The notes beneath the pieces were generated by a model. It did no database searches. It worked only from the letters and a program-made list of their open reading frames with translations, and was not told the DNA's origin. A stretch of 32,875 bases of DNA, from contig CALUPQ010000054.1 in assembly GCA_944322695.1 (NCBI GenBank), positions 1 to 32,875 on the forward strand, read 5' to 3'. The position numbers were made by a program, and so were the translations under genes. Within the stretch, counting starts at the first letter, position 1. Each line of letters starts with the position of its first letter. Source of the stretch: an uncultured Mailhella sp. (GTDB lineage Bacteria > Desulfobacterota > Desulfovibrionia > Desulfovibrionales > Desulfovibrionaceae). Positions 1 to 7,491 of the stretch are shown here, one piece after another.

Positions 1-61
1 GAGGAAAGTAGCGTTTGATACGAGCAATCTGTTCATGAGAAAGATAAAAAAGTTCTTTCAT
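1..61 (-). CDS. IS5-like transposase, first 20 residues only (cut by window edge)
   Basis: Read on the minus strand, ATG at 61-59 follows a strong GGGAGG ribosome-binding site 5 bases upstream. It opens a frame starting MKELFYLSHEQIARI, which stays open to the window edge. This start (short hydrophobic patch, L-S-x-E-Q, basic residues, then Y-F-P) is typical of the N-terminus of IS5-family DDE transposases, which carry a small helix-turn-helix-like region before the catalytic core. Only 20 codons are visible, so neither the DDE residues nor intactness can be judged. It is transcribed away from the PepSY gene. Confidence 0.65.
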   Translation of the reverse strand, partial: MKELFYLSHEQIARIKRYFP

Positions 62-125
62 GGCATCCTCCCTATGCCGACAATAAGAACTTCTTACCCT
101 TTTGGCAACTAATGAGTCCTGAGCC
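1..125 (-). mobile_element. End of an IS5-like insertion sequence (continues past the left edge)
   Basis: The segment holds the start of a transposase gene (1-61) and about 60 bases of leader. On the minus strand its outer end appears to begin GGCTCAGGACTCATTAGT near position 125. I place the boundary there because the coding frame of the neighbouring PepSY protein loses its family character at exactly this point and runs through the leader to a stop at 72-74. The flanking TAA or TA could be the target duplication. The other terminal repeat lies outside the window, so the boundary is inferred. Confidence 0.55.
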
Positions 126-1919
126 TAAATTATTCTTCCATGGGAAAGTTGTTTTATGATATCCAATAAAGAGGAACAATAGACCTACTACTATCAGTAG
201 AATGTCAATAAATGCCAGCTGCCATGGGCCGTGCAGCAGGGTACAATTCAGAGCAAGTCCTCCCGTCATGCCGTTGATGACAGGGAGCAGAATAAAAAGC
301 AGGCCTCCGGCGAGAAGCTGCACTCTTCTTGCCGTCTGCTTCCTCCATAGTGCATGTACGGCGCTTAGGCCCCAGGCCAGAAAAAAGGCCGAGCTTTCAA
401 GATGTATTCTTTCTGGAGCGTCGCTTCCGATAAGCCTGCCGACAAGGAAGTAGCATCCCACAGCGAGAGGCAGACCGGCAAGAAAGACGGTGTTGAGCAG
501 CGTTACGACACGGCTGGATAGAGAAAGTTTTTTCTCCTGTCTTTTTTCACGGAAAAGAAGACCAGCCGCCATCATTCCGACACTGAGCATGCCGAACAGA
601 AACAGAACCGTGCGCATGGCAGGAGAGGCGAAGCGCCCGAGGTGCAGTGCGGTTGCACCATACCACAAGGCTTTGACACCGGACATGTCTTTCTTTCCGG
701 ATTCTGTCAGTTCTCCATATCCGTCATGAATATCCAGCGTCAGTCTTTGCGGGGCTGCGCGTCCGGCAAGATCGGTACTTCTGGCCTGAACCGCCTGGAT
801 GGACGTTATACCGCCGTTTTTCCAGGTCAGGATTATCTCACCGGCCCCCGTTCCGGGCCAGAGTTTTTCCGCCTTTCCCAGAAGGGCGGCAGGGTCAGGG
901 ATATGAGGCAGGGATTCGCCGAGCATATCGACGGACATGGGGCTACCTGCAGACGCCTGGGGAGAATATGCGCCCATGCCCTTTGTCTCCCTCATGAATT
1001 CTCTGCTGTTTTGCGCATAGCGCTCCTGGAGAAGGGAAGGCAGTACTCCCTGTGCCGTCAGAAACAGACCGGACAGGCAGAAAAGAAGAACGAATGGGAG
1101 TGTGATTCCTCCGGCAATGCAATGAGTGTCGTGCCATGCCAGGATGGCCGGACGTTTCCGGAAGAGGAAAAAATCCCTGAAAAAATGACGCCGTGCCAGA
1201 ACACCGTTCACGGTGACGGCAAGCAGCAGAAGGGTAGCTGCGCCTACCAGAAATCGTCCCGTATGTCTGTCCATGCCGAAAAGGTCGACGTGCAGTCGGT
1301 AAAGAAAGGTGCCGCCGCCTGTAGGCCGTGGTGTCAGTATTGTTTGTGTGGAACAGTCAAAGGGCAGAGTATGGGCGCCCGGGCGTGCCCCAACGTCGTT
1401 TTTTGAGGCCCATCGGATGGACGGTACAGGGGTACGCTCTCCTGGAAGAGAGACGGTCCACATGTCGGCCTCCGGGGCTTTTTCTGCAAGAAGAGCAAGA
1501 CCGGTACGAGCGGCCTTCACCTTGTCATCAAGGGACGTACTCAGCGCCGCACGGTGTGTTTCCGGCTGCATCCAGAAGGTGATTTCACTTCTGTAGAGCG
1601 CTATGGAACCCATGAGAAACAGAAATATGCCGACCCATCCAAGAAGAAGCCCGGAGAAGGAATGTATCTCATGCATGCCCTGGCGAAAAGAGACGGCGCG
1701 TTCCGACAGAAAGCGTCCTATGAGTCTGTGGCAGAGAAACACGAAACAGGGATAGAGGGTAAAACAGAGGATATAGGAAGTAACGGTCGCTTCAAACGCA
1801 GGATGGAACGATAAGCGCACAAGAAGATGCCCCAGAACCCATGTCATGGCATAGGCAAGGCCGAAGGCAAGAGTACATTGCAGCCATGGGGGTAGAGATA
1901 TTGGAAAGCGAGTGGACAT
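72..1919 (-). CDS. PepSY-associated TM-helix protein (iron-uptake-linked), C-terminus probably replaced by IS sequence
   Basis: This inner-membrane protein of about 615 residues has the pattern of the PepSY-associated TM family: an N-terminal hydrophobic pair, the motif EIHSFSGLLLGW followed by a helix ending in LYRSEI, a periplasmic stretch, HDTHCIAGGITLPF, a later WYGATALHLGRF helix, and further C-terminal helices. Members commonly sit beside TonB-dependent receptors and are thought to help reduce or release iron from siderophores at the inner membrane; that role is known for the neighbourhood, not shown here. I chose ATG 1919 because GGGGA lies 6 bases upstream. The ATG four codons earlier (1931) has no visible Shine-Dalgarno sequence. 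The gene lies 125 bases downstream of the TonB receptor on the same strand and is probably cotranscribed. The last ~17 residues (GSGLISCQ onward) are encoded by the IS end and are unlikely to be native. Confidence 0.75.
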   Translation of the reverse strand: MSTRFPISLPPWLQCTLAFGLAYAMTWVLGHLLVRLSFHPAFEATVTSYILCFTLYPCFVFLCHRLIGRFLSERAVSFRQGMHEIHSFSGLLLGWVGIFLFLMGSIALYRSEITFWMQPETHRAALSTSLDDKVKAARTGLALLAEKAPEADMWTVSLPGERTPVPSIRWASKNDVGARPGAHTLPFDCSTQTILTPRPTGGGTFLYRLHVDLFGMDRHTGRFLVGAATLLLLAVTVNGVLARRHFFRDFFLFRKRPAILAWHDTHCIAGGITLPFVLLFCLSGLFLTAQGVLPSLLQERYAQNSREFMRETKGMGAYSPQASAGSPMSVDMLGESLPHIPDPAALLGKAEKLWPGTGAGEIILTWKNGGITSIQAVQARSTDLAGRAAPQRLTLDIHDGYGELTESGKKDMSGVKALWYGATALHLGRFASPAMRTVLFLFGMLSVGMMAAGLLFREKRQEKKLSLSSRVVTLLNTVFLAGLPLAVGCYFLVGRLIGSDAPERIHLESSAFFLAWGLSAVHALWRKQTARRVQLLAGGLLFILLPVINGMTGGLALNCTLLHGPWQLAFIDILLIVVGLLFLFIGYHKTTFPWKNNLGSGLISCQKGKKFLLSA

Positions 1920-1958
1920 GGAATTCCCCATTATATAAAAAGAAGACTACCGGAAAGA

Positions 1959-2017
1959 AAAGTCTGCGGGCGTTGAGCGGCACCCGACGAAAGGAACAGA
2001 CTTTCATCAGGTGCCGC
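1959..2017 (-). promoter_or_regulatory. Interleaved inverted repeats between the TonB receptor and PepSY genes
   Basis: Two perfect 8-bp inverted repeats are interleaved: AAAGTCTG (1959-1966) pairs with CAGACTTT (1997-2004), and GCGGCACC (1977-1984) pairs with GGTGCCGC (2010-2017). Read in the minus direction, the AAAGTCTG/CAGACTTT hairpin is followed by TTCTTTCC, a weak terminator-like tail. Because the arms cross, the two stems are either mutually exclusive or form a pseudoknot. This could be an attenuator between the two genes. Confidence 0.4.
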
Positions 2018-2044
2018 AAATCCGCACGTTAATGGGCCGTGCTT

Positions 2045-4075
2045 TTAGAAGGTCTTGGATATCTTGAACCAGAAGCGGCGGCCGCTGTCGGCATAGGTAT
2101 AGGTGGCGTCGTCCTTGTCGCGCATGTCGTTGAACAGGTTATAGACGACGGCGCTGAGTTTCAGCCCCTTGCTGGGTTCCCACGTCGCGCCTATGTCCGT
2201 GGTGAGCGTGGTATCTTCGTTGTAGTTCAACGAGCCGCCCTGTCCGAAGTTGGGATAGTATTCCTTGCCGCGATACTGCAACGTGGCGAAGGTGCTCAAG
2301 TTTTCGAGAGGCAGCCATTCCAGCGTCAGATTGGCCAGGTGCTTGGGCATGGCGACCAGAGGCTGACCGTTGAGGCCGTCGTATTTATGAAATTCGTACG
2401 GAAGGTTGGACGCCTTGCCGGTGATTTCCGAATGATTGTAGGTATAGTTTGCCTTGGCGGTGAGGGTATCGGTGAACTTGTAGGCCAGCGCGAACTCCAG
2501 TCCGTAAACCTCAGCACCGGTAATGTTGTAATAGGTGCTCAGTCCCACGCCGGTGAGCGGGTCGATGATGACGTTACCTTCTGCATCAAGAAGCCCGTTG
2601 GTACCGGTGTTGACGATTTTATCCTTGTAATCAGTATAGAAGGCGGTCACGCTGCCGCTCAGACGGGAATTATCGTAAAGCAGGCCGAGTTCATAGTTTA
2701 CACTGGTTTCAGGGTCGAGGTCAGCATTGCCTCTGGTTATGCTGCCGCCTCTCTGGCTCATGCCGAACATGGGGTTTATCTGTACCAGCGTGGGAGATTT
2801 GAAGCCCCACGCCACGCCGCCTTTGAGCGTCCAGTCGGAAAGGAAGTTCCAGACGCCGTAGACGCGGGGAGACCAGTGATCGCCGAATTCGGTATTGTTG
2901 TCGTAACGAAGGCCGGCGGTAAGACTCAGGTTGTCCAGAAGCCACCATTCATCTTCCAGAAACAGGGAATATTCTTCCATGTCGGCTTCGGTCTGTTTGA
3001 TGTTGGTTCCGCCGGGAACTATGGTCGTATAGTAACCGTCGTCATCAAGTTCATACTTTTTGTAGGCTCCGCCCATGAGCAAAATATGGTTGCCGAGGGC
3101 AATGTTGTACTTCGCTTCCAGATTATTGTTGGCGATATCGACCTGACCGGTACTGCTGGAAAATGTGGTGTTGTACTCTTCACGGAAAGCATCGACAGAA
3201 AGCGTTCCTCCAAAGACCTTGCCGTTGTAAGCGAAGTCGTACTGCGTGCGGTCGAATTCCGTTTCCTTCACGGTACCGCTTTCAGCCTGCACCTTGCCCG
3301 GAGACGTGCGGAAAAGCTGCGACTGGCGGGAGATACCCAGCATGAATTCCTGATTCTCCCAGGGGGTGTACCAGAGGCGGGCCGTGCCGTTTTCCTTTTT
3401 GCTGCGCCCCGTGCCCTCAAGCACCTCATCTTCCTGCCTGTCGGAAAGGTTGCCCCAGAGTTGCAGACCGAGTTTGTTGTCGATGATGGGACCGGAGACA
3501 TACACATCCCCTCCGAGAGTGTCACCCATATCATTGTCTCGCAAGGTAGCGCTTGTGGAGAAGGTTCCTGTCCACGTTTTCCCCGTTTTTTTGGTGATGA
3601 CGTTGATGACGCCACCGATGGCTTCGGAGCCGTACAGGGTGGACATGGGACCGCGCACGACTTCAATGCGCTCTATGGCTTCCACGGGGGGAATCCAGTT
3701 GTTGCCCTGCCCCTGACTGAGTCCTCCTTTTCTCGTGTTGCCTGTGCCGTTCTGCCGACGCCCGTCCACCATGATGAGCACCTTGTCGGACTCCATGCCG
3801 CGGATGGAAATGGAGCCTGTTTCACCGCCGATGATGTCCAGCCCCTGAACGCCGCGCAAGGCTTCGGTAAGAGATGCCGCGGACTTTTTTTCCAGCTCTT
3901 CCTTTGTGATAACGGTGACGCTGGCCGGGGCATCCTTCACGTCCTGTTCGTATCCCGAAGCGGTAACAAAGACATCCGCAGCCTGAAGGGTGTCTTCGGC
4001 CATGACGTTATGGGGCATAAAGGTGACAGGGATGGCGCAGAGAAGCGCGGCAAGGTACAAAGCAGGTTTTGTCAT
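2045..4075 (-). CDS. TonB-dependent outer-membrane receptor (siderophore/colicin-receptor type)
   Basis: This is a 676-residue receptor for active uptake of an iron chelate or similar ligand across the outer membrane, powered by TonB-ExbBD. Residues 1-26 are a signal peptide ending NVMA. A TonB-box-like DVFVTAS follows at about 34-40, then the plug domain with typical motifs: VTVITKEEL, LRGVQGLDI, GSISIRGMES, VLIMVDGRRQNGT, VEAIERIEVVRGPMSTLYG and EAIGGVINVITKK. The rest is a beta-barrel ending in phenylalanine (FWFKISKTF), as BamA substrates do. The plug resembles the CirA/FepA/IroN group, but the ligand cannot be read from sequence. ATG 4075 has AAGGAGT 6 bases upstream. A Fur-box-like site lies 60 bases upstream. 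The PepSY gene follows, and a two-component system is divergent. Confidence 0.93.
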   Translation of the reverse strand: MTKPALYLAALLCAIPVTFMPHNVMAEDTLQAADVFVTASGYEQDVKDAPASVTVITKEELEKKSAASLTEALRGVQGLDIIGGETGSISIRGMESDKVLIMVDGRRQNGTGNTRKGGLSQGQGNNWIPPVEAIERIEVVRGPMSTLYGSEAIGGVINVITKKTGKTWTGTFSTSATLRDNDMGDTLGGDVYVSGPIIDNKLGLQLWGNLSDRQEDEVLEGTGRSKKENGTARLWYTPWENQEFMLGISRQSQLFRTSPGKVQAESGTVKETEFDRTQYDFAYNGKVFGGTLSVDAFREEYNTTFSSSTGQVDIANNNLEAKYNIALGNHILLMGGAYKKYELDDDGYYTTIVPGGTNIKQTEADMEEYSLFLEDEWWLLDNLSLTAGLRYDNNTEFGDHWSPRVYGVWNFLSDWTLKGGVAWGFKSPTLVQINPMFGMSQRGGSITRGNADLDPETSVNYELGLLYDNSRLSGSVTAFYTDYKDKIVNTGTNGLLDAEGNVIIDPLTGVGLSTYYNITGAEVYGLEFALAYKFTDTLTAKANYTYNHSEITGKASNLPYEFHKYDGLNGQPLVAMPKHLANLTLEWLPLENLSTFATLQYRGKEYYPNFGQGGSLNYNEDTTLTTDIGATWEPSKGLKLSAVVYNLFNDMRDKDDATYTYADSGRRFWFKISKTF

Positions 4076-4134
4076 GGTGACTCCTTAAACCCGAAGCTTC
4101 TGCACTCAAGGCAGAAAACTTCACAAGTTGAAAT

Positions 4135-4149
4135 TGAAAATCATTTTCT
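4135..4149 (-). promoter_or_regulatory. Fur box upstream of the TonB-dependent receptor
   Basis: TGAAAATCATTTTCT matches the 7-1-7 Fur core TGATAATNATTATCA at 11 of 14 informative bases and is centred on the expected N. It sits 60-75 bases upstream of the receptor start codon, a normal position for a promoter-blocking Fur site. This implies that the receptor (and probably the PepSY gene) is derepressed when iron is scarce. Confidence 0.7.
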
Positions 4150-4165
4150 TTATACTTAGAAAAGA

Positions 4166-4184
4166 AGTCTGACATGAGTCTGAC
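4166..4184 (+). promoter_or_regulatory. Tandem AGTCTGAC repeats, candidate response-regulator site
   Basis: AGTCTGAC occurs at 4166-4173 and again at 4177-4184, an exact direct repeat with an 11-bp period. OmpR/PhoB-type regulators bind tandem half-sites spaced 10-11 bp apart. The pair lies about 100 bp upstream of such a regulator and about 20 bp from the Fur box of the divergent receptor. It could serve autoregulation, control of the receptor, or both. Confidence 0.5.
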
Positions 4185-4281
4185 GAAAAAATGGATGACG
4201 GAATTTTTTATGTGTTGAGGCAGGGCGGGGAGCTCGCTGCAAGGATGAGCTGACGCGCTTTTTCATTTTTGGGGAAGGATT

Positions 4282-4965
4282 ATGAACATTCTTGTTGTGG
4301 AAGACCATCCGCTCCTTCGGGAAAGGATAGCAAAACATTTTTTGGGGGTCGGCTTCTTCGTGAACAGTGCCGGTAACGGAGAAGAGGCCGTAGCCTATCT
4401 CAGGCATATATCTTACGATCTGGTTATCATAGACCGTGGCCTGCCTGATATGGATGGACTGAACCTGCTCAAGGAAAAAAGGGGGGCGCGCTGCCTGATA
4501 CTTACAGCATGGGATGCTCTGGAAGATCGAATCGAAGGGTTGAACATCGGTGCCGACGATTACATGCTCAAGCCTTTTGCCCTTGCTGAATTGGAAGCCA
4601 GAGTGAGGGCTATACTGCGCCGTGGGGAAGCGGAACTGCCGTGCATGCTGCACTGCGGTGCGTTGTCCCTCGATACAGTACGGAAACAGGCGGTATTCGG
4701 CAGTATTCCCCTGAATCTTTCGCGTCGTGAGGTGGCACTTTTGGAGCTCCTTATGCGTTCATCACCACGCACGGTGGTGAAAGATGTACTGGAGGACGCT
4801 CTCTATAAAGCAGAAGAGGCTGTAACGCCCAATGCACTGGAGGCAGTAGTGTCCAGACTTCGCCGCAAACTGCGTGTCGTGGCAGCAGACTGTTCCATCG
4901 AAAACATACGGGGACTGGGATATCGCCTTCTCCCCATCAAATGTTCCGACAAGGTTTTTCCATGA
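4282..4965 (+). CDS. OmpR-family response regulator
   Basis: This 227-residue regulator has a CheY-like receiver followed by a winged-helix DNA-binding domain. In the receiver, the acidic pair is ED at 7-8, the phospho-acceptor is Asp51 (VIIDRGLPDMDG), the switch Thr is at 74 (LILTAWDA), and the conserved lysine is Lys97 (YMLKPFA). The output domain (about 125-220) has the usual LSRREVALLELL and the recognition helix region NALEAVVSRLRRKL, ending IRGLGYRLL. It resembles the QseB/TctD/PmrA branch. ATG 4282 follows GGGGAAGG. Its stop overlaps the start of the sensor kinase (ATGA), which indicates translational coupling. Divergence from a Fur-controlled receptor suggests a role in metal or envelope sensing, but the signal is unknown. 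Confidence 0.95.
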   Translation: MNILVVEDHPLLRERIAKHFLGVGFFVNSAGNGEEAVAYLRHISYDLVIIDRGLPDMDGLNLLKEKRGARCLILTAWDALEDRIEGLNIGADDYMLKPFALAELEARVRAILRRGEAELPCMLHCGALSLDTVRKQAVFGSIPLNLSRREVALLELLMRSSPRTVVKDVLEDALYKAEEAVTPNALEAVVSRLRRKLRVVAADCSIENIRGLGYRLLPIKCSDKVFP

Positions 4966-6290
4966 AATGCCCGCCTGTTTGGTCCTGTATCAGTTTCAGA
5001 ATGATTGTTGCTCTGTTTGTCATGCTTTTTCCTCTTCTTCTGGTACAGCTGTGGTATCATCGTGATATTCTCGATGACCTGCGCAGGCAGGTTCTGGCTT
5101 TTCAGGCACAGGATCTGACCTTTGGCAGAAATTCGGAAGAGGCGAAGAGTATGCCCTTCGTATGGGGGCAAAGCACCTTCTATTACACGTTGTACACCCC
5201 GGAAGGCACGTTGCTCTGGTATGCACCGCATGGAGGCCGTCCGCGAAGATTCAAGGACAGTCTTCTTCAAGATGGGTATGCCAACAGAGTGTGGTTTTCG
5301 CATTATGCAGGCAGAGAGGTGAGTGCTGCTGTGGAGCTTGTAGACGGAAATATTCTCATTGTTTCCAAAAGAGACGACAGGGAAAGAGAAGCTCTTGATA
5401 GTCTTCTGGACAGTCGCACGCTGAAGGGCGTCTTTTTTGCCTCTGCGGGGGGAACTGTCGTCATCGGTCTCATGTTTTTTCTGTTTCGCTGGACAACATA
5501 CCCGTTGCGCAGAGCCGCCAGAATGGCACGGAACATAGGCCCCGCACACCCAGAGAAGAGGCTGCCGGTTCAGCAGCTGCCTTATGAACTGCACGAACTG
5601 GCCAAAGCGACAAATGAGGCCTTGGACCGACTCTGTGAAGCCTGTGAGCGTGAAAAGAACTTTGTATCTTATGCTGCCCATCAGCTTCGGACACCTTTAT
5701 CTGTGACGGTGTTGCTTCTTGAAGAAGGCAGGAAAAGCGGACAGCCCGAGTGGGACCTCATCAATGGCCAGATTCGCCAGATGGAGCGCATGGTGTTTCA
5801 ATTAGGCAGACTTTCTAGAAGTGACAGAGGCGCGGAATTCACCAATAAGGACATGCCGCGTTTTAATGTCTCCAGACAGGCACGGGAGTGTGCAGCTGCA
5901 TTACTTCCCTTGTTTGAAAAACAGGGGCGCATTCTTGAAGCAGAGCTGGAGGATGGGCTTTTTTGTCGCACCATGGAATTCGGACATCTTCATGAAATAC
6001 TTGGCAACCTGCTGGAGAATGCCCTGATGCACGGCAAGGGCAAGGTATTAATGAAAGGCTTCAGAAGAGACGGTCTTATTGTGCTGGACGTATCAGATGA
6101 AGGAGAAGGTGTTTCAGAAAAAGACAGAGAACGTGTTTTTGAGCGTTTTTGCAAGGCAGATCCGAATTCGGAAGGGTCAGGCCTTGGATTATCCATAGCA
6201 CGATCTATTGCTCGTAATGGACAGGGTGATCTCTTTGTATATTCTACTTATCCATGTATTTTTCGATTAGAGATTCCTTTTACTTGTTAA
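4962..6290 (+). CDS. Sensor histidine kinase paired with the upstream regulator
   Basis: This kinase of about 442 residues is anchored in the inner membrane. A first TM helix lies near residues 12-33 (FRMIVALFVMLFPLLLV), followed by a periplasmic sensor of about 130 residues, and a second TM helix near 160-180 (GTVVIGLMFFLFR). The HisKA motif AAHQLRTPLSV has the phospho-acceptor His at about residue 240. The N-box is HEILGNLLENALMHG, G1 is DVSDEGEGVSEKDR, the F-box is VFERFCKA, and G2 is GSGLGLSIARSI, so the catalytic domain looks complete. I chose ATG 4962 over ATG 4941 because it forms the classic ATGA overlap with the regulator's stop codon. The gene is richer in A+T than those to the right. 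Low-GC sequence and a tRNA-end-like motif follow it. Confidence 0.93.
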   Translation: MKCPPVWSCISFRMIVALFVMLFPLLLVQLWYHRDILDDLRRQVLAFQAQDLTFGRNSEEAKSMPFVWGQSTFYYTLYTPEGTLLWYAPHGGRPRRFKDSLLQDGYANRVWFSHYAGREVSAAVELVDGNILIVSKRDDREREALDSLLDSRTLKGVFFASAGGTVVIGLMFFLFRWTTYPLRRAARMARNIGPAHPEKRLPVQQLPYELHELAKATNEALDRLCEACEREKNFVSYAAHQLRTPLSVTVLLLEEGRKSGQPEWDLINGQIRQMERMVFQLGRLSRSDRGAEFTNKDMPRFNVSRQARECAAALLPLFEKQGRILEAELEDGLFCRTMEFGHLHEILGNLLENALMHGKGKVLMKGFRRDGLIVLDVSDEGEGVSEKDRERVFERFCKADPNSEGSGLGLSIARSIARNGQGDLFVYSTYPCIFRLEIPFTC

Positions 6291-6452
6291 ATATTAATAT
6301 CAATTTTTCTATTGTCTTGTCAGATTGTGCAAAAATATTTCACAGCTCTTACCGCGTATCACAGTTTTTTGAAAATAGGTATTTTTGTAGGTATAATTAC
6401 TTATGAGTATATATTAAATATATTAATTCAATATATTACATTATAAAATTTA
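6291..6452. other. AT-rich non-coding tail of the left module
   Basis: The 160 bases after the kinase gene are extremely AT-rich (runs such as ATATATTAAATATATTAATTC) and contain no ORF with a ribosome-binding site. Such sequence is common at the ends of integrated elements. It stops abruptly at the tRNA-end-like motif at 6453. Confidence 0.5.
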
Positions 6453-6469
6453 TCCGCCTGGGGACGCCA
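6453..6469 (+). other. tRNA 3'-end fragment, candidate attR of a genomic island
   Basis: TCCGCCTGGGGACGCCA reads like the last bases of a tRNA gene: T-stem 3' strand (CCGCC), a 7-base acceptor strand (TGGGGAC), discriminator G, then CCA. The bases immediately upstream do not form a T-loop and there is no tRNA body, so this is a fragment. A rho-independent terminator follows 10 bases later, as it would after a real tRNA gene. Integrases that use tRNA genes leave exactly such a copy at one end of an island. The G discriminator and GTCCCCA 5' partner would fit an Arg-type tRNA, but the identity is a guess. Confidence 0.5.
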
Positions 6470-6479
6470 AATAAAATTC

Positions 6480-6511
6480 AAGGACTTGGATTAATATCCA
6501 AGTCCTTTTTT
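6480..6511 (+). terminator. Strong rho-independent terminator after the tRNA-end fragment
   Basis: AAGGACTTGGA (6480-6490) pairs perfectly with TCCAAGTCCTT (6497-6507) over a 6-base loop, followed by TTTT. An 11-bp stem with a T-run on the plus strand is a good intrinsic terminator. It was probably inherited from the tRNA transcription unit and now also ends the kinase transcript. Confidence 0.85.
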
Positions 6512-6718
6512 CGTATGCGGGTATTTTTCGTCATCCTCCATATAAGGAGACCGTACCGCTACTGTCGTCACAACCTCATACTCTGTTAAATCCGGAGGGC
6601 GTTCGCAGATTGAGGATTCGGCGTTTTCTGCTGTTGCCGGAGCAAGAATATACGGATTCCACAGGGGATTACGATTTGTTTTTACGGCATACCAGACGGC
6701 GGGAACCAGGTCTTTCAT
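6491..6718 (-). CDS. Possible small hypothetical protein (75 aa)
   Basis: The minus-strand ORF from ATG 6718 has AGGAA 8 bases upstream. It encodes a 75-residue protein starting MKDLVPAVWYAVKTNRNP, rich in Pro, Glu and Tyr, with no signal peptide or TM helix. The last codons read through the terminator hairpin and stop inside its loop, which argues against a fully native gene end. I do not recognise the family. It could be a remnant of the integrated element or a chance ORF. Confidence 0.3.
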   Translation of the reverse strand: MKDLVPAVWYAVKTNRNPLWNPYILAPATAENAESSICERPPDLTEYEVVTTVAVRSPYMEDDEKYPHTKKGLGY

Positions 6719-7491
6719 CGTATGTTCCTGCGATGGAAGTAGGTATGAAGATTTTCCAGGCGCGTTAAAAGCAGACAATCTTTTTGTTTTTTTACAGCGT
6801 ATCTGCAGAGTTCATGAAGATGCAAGTGGAGCATGGCGCCATATCGGACTGCTATCTTGTCATTCCGACGTGGGGTACAGTTCACTCATAAGGAGGGAAT
6901 TGTTTCCTTGGGGGGCAAGTCGTTTTCTCTTGTCGGGAGATTTCGTCGTGACGACTGCCGCCTTTCGTGAAGCTTGAGGCAGAGCCAAGGCGAAAATCTG
7001 TCCCGTGGAGGTATCCTTCCCGGCTGAGCGGTATTGAAACGCTGGGCGGACCGCTGTCATCCTTGAACCTGTCGCCGTAGTGCCGGAGACCCGCTCCATG
7101 TTTCTCTTCGGCGGTATGAGGTTCCCCGTTTTTTGTTATGGTCGCCTGCCGCGATACGCTCAAAGGGCTGCGTGGACTCAAACACCTTTTCGGCAGACGG
7201 GCTTGCGGGGCCTGTCTGAACCGAAAAGGTGTTTTTTAGGGAACGGCTTTTTTCACGACAGGCCGTCACGGCCGCAGGCTGGGGGCGGATGAAGGACGGC
7301 CTGGCGTAAGAGAGGAAAGCGAAGAGGCATCGTGCTGTGGCCGGCATGGTTGAGGTGAATGGGAACAGGACGACAGGTCGCGTTTGGGGCGAGGGGCCGG
7401 CAGTCGTCATGCTTCGGCAGGGGCAGGGGATTTCCGAAGCGTATGGCTGCCGTTTCCGTTCAGGATGCGACCTGTCGTCCTAAGGCTCCGT
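6719..7491. other. Gene-poor stretch right of the tRNA-end fragment
   Basis: About 770 bases in which the ORFs on both strands are short, Arg/Pro/Ser-rich and without good ribosome-binding sites. An AAGGAGGG at about 6889-6896 is not followed by a usable ORF. The only clear structure is the long hairpin at 7180-7236. Confidence 0.6.
7180..7236 (+). terminator. Long composite hairpin with plus-strand T-run
   Basis: AAACACCTTTTCGG (7180-7193) pairs perfectly with CCGAAAAGGTGTTT (7221-7234). Inside, CAGAC (7194-7198) pairs with GTCTG (7214-7218). The 3' arm runs into TTTTTT on the plus strand, but only TTTG follows it on the minus strand. It is therefore a plus-strand terminator by sequence, although no plus-strand gene is seen upstream. 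The minus-strand TRAP operon ends 250 bases to the right and may also use the stem. Confidence 0.7.

Noticed and set aside
2039..4159. A 706-codon plus-strand frame
   Set aside because: Antisense to the TonB-dependent receptor, whose signal peptide, plug motifs and terminal Phe are unmistakable.
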